In this document: one piece after another, positions 24,679 to 31,752 of the stretch | How positions within the stretch are numbered: position 1 is the stretch's first letter | Layout: each line of letters starts with the position of its first letter | Assembly: GCF_016462545.1 (NCBI RefSeq) | Contig: NZ_JAEMTA010000030.1 | Coordinates: forward strand, 1 to 64,000 | Length of the DNA: 64,000 nt | From: Mycolicibacterium sp. | Lineage (GTDB): Bacteria > Actinomycetota > Actinomycetes > Mycobacteriales > Mycobacteriaceae | Reading direction: 5' to 3' | Translations under genes and position numbers: made by a program | The notes under the pieces: generated by a model | What the model was told of the DNA's origin: nothing | Seen by the model: the letters and a program-made list of their open reading frames with translations, nothing else | The model's database searches: none

Positions 24679-25517
24679 TAATCGGCGCGGTCGTCGTCGG
24701 GGGCTCCCGCGGCATCGGCCTCGCCGTGGCCGAACTCCTCGCCTCGCAGGGCTTCGGCGTGGTGATCAACGGCCGTGACGCCGACGCCGTGGCGGCGGCG
24801 GTCGCTGGAGTCGGCGATGCCGCCATCGGCTTTCCCGGTTCGCCCTCGGACCCGGCGACTGCCGACGCCCTGATCGATTCATGCATCAGCGAATTCGGTC
24901 GCATCGACGCACTGATCAACTGCGCGGGAACGGCAGAGCCGGCCGGCTCGTCGATCCTGAACGTCACGTCGGCCCAGTTCCACGAGCTGCTCGATGCGCA
25001 TCTCGGCACCGTGTTCGAGACGTGCCGGGCGGCTGCGCCCAAGATGGTCGCGCAAGGTGGCGGCGCGATCGTCAACACCAGCTCGTTCGCCTTTCTCGGC
25101 GACTACGGCGGGACGGGGTATCCGGCGGGCAAGGGTGCGGTCAACGGGCTGACGCTGGCGATCGCCGCCGAGCTGAAGGCGAAGGGCGTGCGCGCCAACA
25201 TCGTCTGCCCCGGGGCCAAGACGCGGTTGTCGACGGGCCCCGACTACGAGGCTCAGATCGCCGATCTCCACCGCCGGGGCCTGCTCGACGAGGTCAGCAT
25301 GCAGGGTGCACTCGATGCGGCACCGCCCGAGTACGCCGCCGCGACGTACGCCTACCTGGTCAGCGATGCGGCCGCGGACGTGACGGGCCAGATCTTCATT
25401 GCCGCAGGGGGTTTCGTCGGCCGCTTCCCCAGGCCGTCGCCGGCCTTCGTCGCCTATCGCGACCACCACGACTCGCCGCCGTGGACGGTCGCCGAGCTCG
25501 ACGGGCTCATCTCGTGA
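24675..25517 (+). CDS. Short-chain dehydrogenase/reductase with a probable CTG start
   Basis: About 280 residues. The cofactor motif VVVGGSRGIGLAVAELL lies at the extreme N-terminus, before the first GTG (24726), so starting at that GTG would delete the dinucleotide site. The only plausible start that keeps it is CTG 24675, overlapping the previous stop TGA by 3 nt; ATA 24678 is a less likely alternative. NCAGTAEPAG, NTSSFAFLG and the YPAGKGA Tyr-Lys pair complete the SDR signature. It ends the adhB-KSI group and is convergent with the glycosyltransferase gene. Confidence 0.75.
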   Translation: MIIGAVVVGGSRGIGLAVAELLASQGFGVVINGRDADAVAAAVAGVGDAAIGFPGSPSDPATADALIDSCISEFGRIDALINCAGTAEPAGSSILNVTSAQFHELLDAHLGTVFETCRAAAPKMVAQGGGAIVNTSSFAFLGDYGGTGYPAGKGAVNGLTLAIAAELKAKGVRANIVCPGAKTRLSTGPDYEAQIADLHRRGLLDEVSMQGALDAAPPEYAAATYAYLVSDAAADVTGQIFIAAGGFVGRFPRPSPAFVAYRDHHDSPPWTVAELDGLIS

Positions 25518-25530
25518 CCGCGCCGAAAGT

Positions 25531-25574
25531 ACGCTTGTTGAACGCGTTTCGCGAGTAACCCCGTCAACAAGCGT
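25531..25574. terminator. Perfect 11-bp inverted repeat between convergent genes
   Basis: ACGCTTGTTGA (25531-25541) and TCAACAAGCGT (25564-25574) are exact reverse complements with a 22-nt spacer. The spacer itself holds CGCG-TTT-CGCG. It is placed between the stops of the SDR (25517) and the glycosyltransferase gene (25593) and so could stop transcription from both sides. It lacks T runs. Confidence 0.6.
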
Positions 25575-25592
25575 GCACTCGGCGCATGAGGG

Positions 25593-26843
25593 CTAGCGGC
25601 GGTGCACTCCGAACACCCGCCGCAGCGCGACGAAGCGCACGACCGTCGCGACGAGGTTCGCGACCACCAGGACGGACAGTTCGGCCACCTTGCCGATCGT
25701 CGGGTCGAACCGGTGCAGCACGAACAGCGAGCCGCTGGTGATCGCCAACCCGAACATGAAGACCGCGAGGCCGTGAACCTGGTGACGACCCGCGCCGGTG
25801 CGGCCGCGGACCCCGAAGGTGAAGGCGCGGTTCGCGGCCGTGTTCGCGATCGCGGTGAGCAGCAGTGCGACGAGGTTGGCGGCCTGTGCGCCCATCGCGG
25901 GATGCAGGATCAGGTACAGCAGTGCGTAGGCGAGAGTACTTGCGACGCCCACGATTCCGAAGCGGACCAGCTGTCCGACCATGCCCTTGGGGACGCCGGG
26001 CACCAGTGGCTCACGACCGAGCGCGGTCTGCAGTTCCCGAAGCGGGAGCGCACCGGTCGCCAGGGCGCGGCCCACTCGCCAGCAGCCCTTGAGGTCCTCG
26101 ACCGCGGTGCGCACCACGTCGACGCGCGAATCGGGATCGTCGATCCAGTCGACGGGTACCTCGTGGATCCGCAGGCCTGCTCGTTCGGCGATGACCAACA
26201 GCTCGGTGTCGAAGAACCAGCCGGTGTCCACCACCAGCGGCAGGAGCTGGCGCGCGACGTCGGTGCGGATGGCCTTGAAACCGCACTGCGCGTCCGAGAA
26301 TCGCGCGCCGAGCACGCCGTGGAGCATCAAGTTGTAACTGCGCGAGATGAATTCGCGTTTCGGACCGCGTATCACACGCGACGACGCGGAGAGCCGAGAC
26401 CCGATCGCGATGTCGGAATGCCCGGAAATCAACGGCGCGACCAAGGGCATCAGCGCCGTCAGATCGGTCGACAGGTCGACGTCCATGTATGCGACCACGG
26501 CGGCCGGCGATGACGTCCAGGCGGCGCGGAGCGCTCCCCCGCGCCCCTTGGCGTCCAGGTGGATGACGTCGACGTCCGCCAGTTCGTCGGCGAGCCGCTT
26601 CGCGACGTCGAGGGTGCCGTCGGTACTGGCGTTGTCGGCCACGGTGATCCGCGCCGCATAGGGCACCTCGGCGGCCAGGAACCGGTGCAGCCTGCGGACG
26701 CTGCCCTCCAGTTCTCGTTCCTCGTTGTACACCGGAATGACGACGTCGAGGACGTAGGCACGTTTCGCGGAGACTCGCGCCGGGCCTGGCTGAGCGCCGG
26801 CCGTGCGGGAATTCGCCAGGTCGGTCACGAAGTCCACCGTCAC
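25593..26843 (-). CDS. Glycosyltransferase family 2 fused to a GtrA-like membrane domain
   Basis: About 416 residues. The N-terminal half is a dolichyl-phosphate-mannose-synthase-type GT2: LDVVIPVYNEE, VADNASTDGT, YMDVDLSTDL (DxD), GSRL, QCGFKAIR. The C-terminal 130 residues carry four hydrophobic helices with the GtrA pattern (LVRFGIVGVASTLAYALLY ... ANRAFTFGV). Such proteins make polyprenyl-phosphate sugars and may help flip them across the membrane for cell-wall glycan decoration. Start taken at GTG 26843; an ATG near 26903 is in frame. Divergent from the HIT gene. Confidence 0.85.
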   Translation of the reverse strand: MTVDFVTDLANSRTAGAQPGPARVSAKRAYVLDVVIPVYNEERELEGSVRRLHRFLAAEVPYAARITVADNASTDGTLDVAKRLADELADVDVIHLDAKGRGGALRAAWTSSPAAVVAYMDVDLSTDLTALMPLVAPLISGHSDIAIGSRLSASSRVIRGPKREFISRSYNLMLHGVLGARFSDAQCGFKAIRTDVARQLLPLVVDTGWFFDTELLVIAERAGLRIHEVPVDWIDDPDSRVDVVRTAVEDLKGCWRVGRALATGALPLRELQTALGREPLVPGVPKGMVGQLVRFGIVGVASTLAYALLYLILHPAMGAQAANLVALLLTAIANTAANRAFTFGVRGRTGAGRHQVHGLAVFMFGLAITSGSLFVLHRFDPTIGKVAELSVLVVANLVATVVRFVALRRVFGVHRR

Positions 26844-26891
26844 GGAGCAAGCTGCTACCCATCTGACCCGGCGCTGAGAACTAGCTGTCAG

Positions 26892-26917
26892 GCCTTCCCC
26901 CATCGCGTCGCTCGCCC
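26892..26917 (-). repeat. Copy of a dispersed G-rich motif upstream of the glycosyltransferase gene
   Basis: Read on the minus strand this is GGGGCGAGCGACGCGATGGG followed by GGAAGG, close to the permease duplication at 5731-5782 and the SDR tail at 20869-20900. It lies in the divergent spacer between the glycosyltransferase and HIT genes. Confidence 0.4.
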
Positions 26918-26945
26918 CGCGCCACCTCTCTGGCATGCTCGGTCC

Positions 26946-27359
26946 ATGGCCTCCGTCTTCACCATGATCATCAATCGAGAGATTCCCGGTCGCTTCGTCT
27001 ACGAGGACGACGAGGTGGTCGCATTCCTCACCATCGAACCGATGACCCCGGGGCACACGCTCGTCGTACCGCGCGCGGAGATCGACAACTGGCAGGACAT
27101 CGAGCCCGCCGCCTTCGCCAACGTGATGGCGGTGGCACAGCGCATCGGGAAGGCCGTGTCCAAGGCGTTCGACGTGGAACGCGCCGGGGTGATCATCGCC
27201 GGCCTCGAGGTACCGCACCTGCACGTACACGTGTTCCCGGCGCGCGATCTGGCCGACTTCGGCTTCGCGAACGTCGACCGCAACCCCTCGCCGAAGTCGC
27301 TCGACGAGGCGCAGGCGAAGATCAAAGCTGCACTGGCAGAACTGGATTCGGCTGACTGA
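26946..27359 (+). CDS. HIT-family protein (Rv0759c-like)
   Basis: 137 residues from ATG 26946. The histidine triad HLHVHVF, with a conserved upstream MTPGHTLVVPR, defines a nucleotide-binding hydrolase or transferase (HinT branch) acting on adenosine-phosphate esters. The upstream reading frame is open but antisense to the glycosyltransferase gene and not credible as coding. Its 3' end overlaps phoR by 38 nt in convergent orientation. The same order, HIT next to phoPR, is seen in M. tuberculosis. Confidence 0.9.
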   Translation: MASVFTMIINREIPGRFVYEDDEVVAFLTIEPMTPGHTLVVPRAEIDNWQDIEPAAFANVMAVAQRIGKAVSKAFDVERAGVIIAGLEVPHLHVHVFPARDLADFGFANVDRNPSPKSLDEAQAKIKAALAELDSAD

Positions 27360-28818
27360 CGGGCTCAGGCAGGTCGACGTCCGACTCGACGTCGACAGCA
27401 TGCATGTCCGCGATTCGCGGCAACTGAACCGTGAATCGACACCCCTGGCCCGGTGCCGTCGTCACGCTGACCGTGCCGCCGTGCGCGTACACCAACGAGT
27501 CGACGATCGAGAGTCCGAGGCCGGTGCCGCCACTGGCGCGCGCCCGCGACGAGTCCGTGCGGTAGAACCGCTCGAAGACTCGATGGGCATCGTCGCGACT
27601 CATCCCCGGACCCTCGTCGGACACCTCGAGGATCGCGCTGTCACGATCGGTCCCGACCCGGATCGCGATGCTCGCGGACTCCGGAGTGTGCTGCAGCGCG
27701 TTGGCCACCAGATTGCCAAGCACCTGCCGCAGCCTGGCCTCGTCGCCGAGTACCTCGGGGGTCCCTGGCCCGTCGAACACCTCCATGTTGATGGTGCGCT
27801 TGGGGGCGACGGACCTGGCGTCGTGGACGGAGTCGCTGGCCAAGGACAGGAGATCGACTCGACGCTGTTCCATCGGACGCTGGGCATCGAGCCGTGCCAA
27901 CAGCAGAAGGTCCTCGACGAGCAGGCCCATCCGCTGGGCCTCGCTCTCGATGCGGCTCATGAGGAGTTCGACGTCGCGCGCGGCTCCCGAACGATAGAGC
28001 TCGGCGAAACCGCGGATCGTCGTGAGCGGGGTGCGAAGCTCGTGGCTGGCGTCGGTGATGAAGCGGCGCATCCGATCCTCGGAGGTGCGCGCCTGTTCGG
28101 CAGACGCCTCCGACGAGGCCACCGCCCGCTGGATCTGCGCGAGCATTCCGTTCAGCGCCAACGACAATCGACCGACTTCGGTGCGCGAATCACGCTGCGG
28201 GACGCGGCGATCCAGCTCACCGGCCGCGATCGCCGCTGCCGTCTGCTCGACCTCGACGAGTGGCCTCAGACTTCGGTGCACCACCGCATACCCGGCGATG
28301 CCGAGCACCAGCAGGACCGCGACACCGATGCCGACCTGCGACCACAGCAGCGCGTCGACCGTCGACGAGACGTCCCCGAGGTCGATGGCGACCGTGGTGA
28401 GTTCACCGTGCAACCCGCGCACGGTCATGGCGCGCCACTTCACGGGAGAGTTGTCGATCGACCCCACCGTCACCGGCACCGGACCGACGTCGTTGCTATC
28501 GGGGAGCGCGGGTTCGGCCTCGCGGTCGTTGACCGCCATCCAGATGCGCCCGTCGGAGTCGATCCCGCGGACGTAGAAGTCCGACGGCGGTCTGGCGGGG
28601 TTGGGATCCTCCATCGGGGTGGTCGGCATCCGGCGCGGCGCCTGCGCCCAGCCACGCGAAGCGTCGAGCAACGTCTCGTCGACCCGGTTGATCAGGGAGT
28701 GCCGCATGATCGACGTGACGGCCACCCCCGAGGCGATGAGGCCGAACGCCACCAGCACCAGGGTGGCCGCGACCAGACCTACCCGCAGTGGGATACCGCG
28801 TGCGCGAAGACCAGCCAT
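27322..28818 (-). CDS. phoR: PhoR sensor histidine kinase
   Basis: 498 residues. Transmembrane helices at about 12-34 and 163-185 flank an extracytoplasmic sensor domain; a HAMP linker follows, then the HisKA box DASHELRTPLTTIRG with phospho-acceptor H259, and HATPase boxes LGNLVANALQH, EVSDEGPGM and GGTGLGLSIV. It is the membrane kinase of PhoP and in M. tuberculosis responds to acid or chloride and controls lipids and virulence genes. ATG 28818 (MAGLRARG) is preferred over an in-frame ATG 16 codons upstream. phoP lies 56 bp upstream, so one phoPR operon. Confidence 0.96.
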   Translation of the reverse strand: MAGLRARGIPLRVGLVAATLVLVAFGLIASGVAVTSIMRHSLINRVDETLLDASRGWAQAPRRMPTTPMEDPNPARPPSDFYVRGIDSDGRIWMAVNDREAEPALPDSNDVGPVPVTVGSIDNSPVKWRAMTVRGLHGELTTVAIDLGDVSSTVDALLWSQVGIGVAVLLVLGIAGYAVVHRSLRPLVEVEQTAAAIAAGELDRRVPQRDSRTEVGRLSLALNGMLAQIQRAVASSEASAEQARTSEDRMRRFITDASHELRTPLTTIRGFAELYRSGAARDVELLMSRIESEAQRMGLLVEDLLLLARLDAQRPMEQRRVDLLSLASDSVHDARSVAPKRTINMEVFDGPGTPEVLGDEARLRQVLGNLVANALQHTPESASIAIRVGTDRDSAILEVSDEGPGMSRDDAHRVFERFYRTDSSRARASGGTGLGLSIVDSLVYAHGGTVSVTTAPGQGCRFTVQLPRIADMHAVDVESDVDLPEPVSQPNPVLPVQL

Positions 28819-28874
28819 GCCCCCATTGTGCAAAAAGCGCGGCCGGTGGCTGGCGAACTCACGCATTTGGGGCG

Positions 28875-29594
28875 CTAGCGCGGTTCGCGCAGCACGTATC
28901 CCACACCGCGCAGGGTGTGCAGGAGACGCTTCTCACCGGTGTCGATCTTGCGCCGCAGGTAGGACACGTAGGACTCGACGACGTTGACGTCCCCACCGAA
29001 GTCGTAGCGCCAGACGTGGTCGAGGATCTTCGGCTTGGACAGCACCGTGCCCGCGTTGATGATGAAGTAGCGCAGCAGGGTGAACTCGGTGGGCGACAGC
29101 GAGACGGGCTCGCCGGCCTTCCACACCTCGTGGGTGTCCTCGTCGAGTTCGATGTCGGCAAACACGAGGCGGGCGCTGCGGGGTTCTTCTACGCCGCGGC
29201 CGGAACGGCGCAGGATGACGCGAAGGCGCGCCACCACCTCTTCCAGGCTGAAGGGCTTCGTGACGTAGTCGTCGCCGCCGAGGGTGAGGCCGGCGATCTT
29301 GTCCTGCAGCGAGTCGCGGGCGGTCAGGAACAATGCGGGCGAGTCGATGCCGTCGGCACGCAGGCGGCGCAGGACCCCGAAGCCGTCCATGCCGGGCATC
29401 ATGACGTCGAGGATCACGGCGTCCGGTCGGACCTCGCGTGCCTTGTCCAACGCGGCAGGTCCGCTGGACGCGGTGTGCACCTCGAAGCCCTGGAACTTCA
29501 GGCTCACCGAGAGCAATTCGACGATGTTGGTCTCGTCGTCGACGACGAGCACCCTCGCCTCGGGCAGGGAATCCGGAACTGCAGCCATGGCCAT
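28875..29594 (-). CDS. phoP: PhoP response regulator
   Basis: 239 residues. The receiver domain has acid pair D19-D20, phospho-acceptor D63 (DVMMPGMDG) and Lys in VTKPF; the winged-helix output domain (from about residue 145) includes SPTEFTLLRYF and RYDFGGDVNVVESYVSYLRRKID. The second half is nearly identical to M. tuberculosis PhoP as I recall it. ATG 29594 has a GGAGG site 10 nt upstream; ATG 29588 is the alternative. A PhoP-type direct repeat lies 45 bp upstream of the start, pointing to autoregulation. Confidence 0.97.
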   Translation of the reverse strand: MAMAAVPDSLPEARVLVVDDETNIVELLSVSLKFQGFEVHTASSGPAALDKAREVRPDAVILDVMMPGMDGFGVLRRLRADGIDSPALFLTARDSLQDKIAGLTLGGDDYVTKPFSLEEVVARLRVILRRSGRGVEEPRSARLVFADIELDEDTHEVWKAGEPVSLSPTEFTLLRYFIINAGTVLSKPKILDHVWRYDFGGDVNVVESYVSYLRRKIDTGEKRLLHTLRGVGYVLREPR

Positions 29595-29638
29595 GTGAAC
29601 AATGTCCTCCCATTCGCTTGCCTTGACGCTGCGCAGGC

Positions 29639-29656
29639 GCTGTGAGATTCCTGTGA
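29639..29656 (-). promoter_or_regulatory. PhoP box (direct repeat) in the phoP promoter
   Basis: On the minus strand, TCACAGG-AATC-TCACAGC is a 7-4-7 direct repeat, one base from the published PhoP consensus TCACAGC-N4-TCACAGC. It sits 45 bp upstream of phoP and 47 bp upstream of the divergent decapeptide-repeat gene, so it may regulate both. Confidence 0.8.
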
Positions 29657-29703
29657 GTTGGTCCACAGGTTCCTTGGTGTGACCCGCGCCATACACTGAT
29701 CGC

Positions 29704-30519
29704 ATGAATCTCGGCAAAGCCATCGTCGACGTCGCGACCGCTCCGGTGCGCATCGGCCTCGCCGTCGCCGACATGGGCCTCGGCGTCGCCAGCGAGACGC
29801 TCAACGCCGTCCAGCGCGGGCTCAGTGACGGACCGATCCAGGCGAACCGATCGTCGTTCGCCCAGCTGCTCGGTCTCGAGGACGCGGTCGAGCGCGCCAA
29901 CCGGCTCGCACACCTGATGGACGACGACGCCCCGCTCGGTCGCGCGCTGGCGCCGGACGGCCCGATCAACAGGCTGCTCAAGCCCGGCGGCCTCGTCGAC
30001 CAGCTGACCTCCGAGGGCGGCCTGCTGGACCGCCTGACCGCGGAGAACGGTCCGGTCGTGCGGGCCGTCGCCCCCGGTGGTCTCATCGACCAGATGACGG
30101 CGGAGGGCGGGCTCGTCGACCGCATGACCACCGACGACGGTGCGCTGTCGCGGCTCATCGCGCCGGGCGGCCTCGCCGACCAGCTGCTGGCCAACGACGG
30201 CCTCATCGAGAGGGTGCTCCGCGAGGACGGCGTGGCGGACAAGCTGCTCGCCGAGGGCGGGCTGCTCGACACCATCACGGCCGAGGACGGCCCGCTGTTG
30301 AAACTCGCCACAGTTGCCGACACCCTCAACCGGCTGGCCCCCGGCCTCGAAGCCTTGACCCCGACCATCGACGCGCTCTACGAGGCCGTCAACACCCTGA
30401 GTCAGGTGGTCAATCCCCTGAGCAACATCGCGGGCCGGATCCCGCTGCCGCGTGCCCGTGGCCGGCGGCCGACGCCGCGTCCGGTCCCGTCGCAGCGGAT
30501 CGTCGACACGGATGAGTGA
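29704..30519 (+). CDS. Decapeptide-repeat protein of unknown function next to phoP (Rv0756c position)
   Basis: 271 residues with no signal peptide. Residues 74-203 are 13 uninterrupted 10-residue repeats of pattern x-[GD]-G-[LPAV]-[LIVA]-x-[RQK]-[LIMVA]-x-x, for example PGGLVDQLTS, EGGLLDRLTA, PGGLIDQMTA, EGGLVDRMTT. The N-terminal 70 residues look helical (MNLGKAIVDVATAPVRIG) and the C-terminus is basic and Pro-rich (RARGRRPTPRP). It is divergent from phoP across a spacer with the PhoP box. Position suggests the counterpart of Rv0756c. I do not know a function; the period hints at a solenoid or a fibre of short helices. Confidence 0.85.
   Translation: MNLGKAIVDVATAPVRIGLAVADMGLGVASETLNAVQRGLSDGPIQANRSSFAQLLGLEDAVERANRLAHLMDDDAPLGRALAPDGPINRLLKPGGLVDQLTSEGGLLDRLTAENGPVVRAVAPGGLIDQMTAEGGLVDRMTTDDGALSRLIAPGGLADQLLANDGLIERVLREDGVADKLLAEGGLLDTITAEDGPLLKLATVADTLNRLAPGLEALTPTIDALYEAVNTLSQVVNPLSNIAGRIPLPRARGRRPTPRPVPSQRIVDTDE
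29923..30312 (+). repeat. 13 tandem 30-bp units coding decapeptide repeats
   Basis: The array is exactly in phase, 10 codons per unit, with no insertion. DNA copies have diverged while the Gly at position 3 and hydrophobic positions persist, so selection acts on the protein rather than on recent DNA expansion. Confidence 0.85.
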
Positions 30520-30544
30520 AGCGATACGCTGAACCCGCGCACAG

Positions 30545-30619
30545 GCCTCCTTAGCTCAGTGGTAGAGCTCCCGTCTTGTAAACGGAAGGTCATCGGTTCA
30601 ATCCCGATAGGAGGCTCCA
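30545..30619 (+). tRNA. tRNA-Thr (anticodon TGT)
   Basis: Complete cloverleaf: acceptor stem GCCTCCT/AGGAGGC, D arm GCTC-AGTGGT-AGAGC, anticodon stem CCCGT/ACGGA with loop CTTGTAA, T arm ATCGG-TTCAATC-CCGAT, discriminator T and encoded CCA (30617-30619). The anticodon TGT reads threonine ACA/ACG. Confidence 0.95.
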
Positions 30620-30664
30620 TCTGCGGCACGGTCGTTGTCGGTGCCCGGTCGTAGATTCGCCCCT

Positions 30665-31069
30665 GTGAGACAGTGCATGGATTGTGGTGCAGCGCTCTCC
30701 AGGCGCAGCCAGAAGGTCTACTGCAGCAACAGGTGTCAGGTGTCGGCCCAGCGGAACGCCAGCACCAAACGTTGGCTCGAGTCTGGTCAAGCACGCATCG
30801 ATAGCCACCAAGGCCATTACATCCGGCAGTACCTCTCCGACGCCCAATCCGGCTGCTGCGCGATCTGCGGTGGAGCAAGCGTCTGGTTGGACGCGCCCCT
30901 CGCCCTGGTGCTGGATCACATCGACGGAAACCCGACGAACAACCGGAGAGAGAACCTGCGGCTGGTCTGTCCGAACTGCGACTCACAACTCATGACGTTC
31001 AAGAGCCGCAACCGCGGCAACGGCCGCCACTTCCGGCGACAGCGCTACGCCGACGGGCAGTCGTATTAG
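30665..31069 (+). CDS. Small HNH endonuclease beside tRNA-Thr
   Basis: 134 residues from GTG 30665. A first zinc ribbon (C4-C7 and C20-C24) is followed by CCAIC (C65, C68), the HNH core DHIDGNPTNNRRENLRLVC (D84-H85, N92-N93, N97) and CPNC (C102, C105), i.e. a Zn-bound HNH nuclease. It begins 46 bp after the tRNA and could be carried on a tRNA-targeting element or be an orphan homing-type nuclease; no integrase or attachment repeat is seen nearby. An upstream TTG (30635) is possible. Confidence 0.82.
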   Translation: MRQCMDCGAALSRRSQKVYCSNRCQVSAQRNASTKRWLESGQARIDSHQGHYIRQYLSDAQSGCCAICGGASVWLDAPLALVLDHIDGNPTNNRRENLRLVCPNCDSQLMTFKSRNRGNGRHFRRQRYADGQSY

Positions 31070-31228
31070 ACCCAATCCATCGACGGTGCAGGCGGCTTCG
31101 CCATCCGACGATTCACCGACACCAGGCAGCACTGATCGTGTCGCGGCCAATGATCTGCGGCGCCAGCGGTCTGAGTGGCGTTCTCACCGAATAGCATCAG
31201 ACGCGCTCACTGATCCGAGGAGGAACCC

Positions 31229-31588
31229 ATGTCCGAAGCCGGTGTCTGGGTGGCATGGGGCATTCCCGCGCGGGGACGCGAACGGCAGGCGCTGGCGCTC
31301 CTGAAGTCCTCGCTGACGGGCTACCTCGAGCAGCTCTCCAAGGAAGGCCGCATCGAGCGCTTCGACGCCGCGATCCTGAAGCCGCAGAGCACGGAACTGG
31401 GCGGCTTCCTCCTCATCCAGGGCACTCACCACCAGATCGACGCGCTCCGCACGGATCCGGAGTTCCAGGCCTGGGTCACCCAGATCCAGTTGGTGGCCGA
31501 CAAGGTCGGGATCGTCGACGCCTGGGTCGGTACCGGTCTGCCCGACGCCTTCGGGCTCTACGAGCAGGCCCTCGACAAGCTCGGCTGA
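31229..31588 (+). CDS. Hypothetical protein, possible dimeric alpha/beta barrel
   Basis: 119 residues, soluble. The start MSEAGVWVAWGIPARGRERQAL and the alternation of strands and helices (FDAAILKP, GGFLLIQG, FQAWVTQIQL) suggest a ferredoxin-like dimeric alpha/beta-barrel protein, but no catalytic motif is visible. It has a strong GAGGAGG ribosome site. The 159 bp between it and the HNH gene and the 164 bp after it hold nothing I can name. Function unknown. Confidence 0.75.
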   Translation: MSEAGVWVAWGIPARGRERQALALLKSSLTGYLEQLSKEGRIERFDAAILKPQSTELGGFLLIQGTHHQIDALRTDPEFQAWVTQIQLVADKVGIVDAWVGTGLPDAFGLYEQALDKLG

Positions 31589-31752
31589 CGACTCCGTCAG
31601 CAATGCGGTAACGCGACGGGCTCCTGCGACGAAGGCAACAGGAGTGAAGGTTGTGAAAAGTCCAGCTTTCGCCTGTGAGCCCGGAGATAGTGCGATTCAA
31701 TTGCTCTATTCCGTCGGGGAAGAGCAGTTCAGCGCGCGTCGGAAGGGCCAGC

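Noticed and set aside
25538..25551. TTGAACGCGTTTCG resembling a KstR operator
   Set aside because: It matches the core but lies between convergent stops within an inverted repeat, with no promoter to control.
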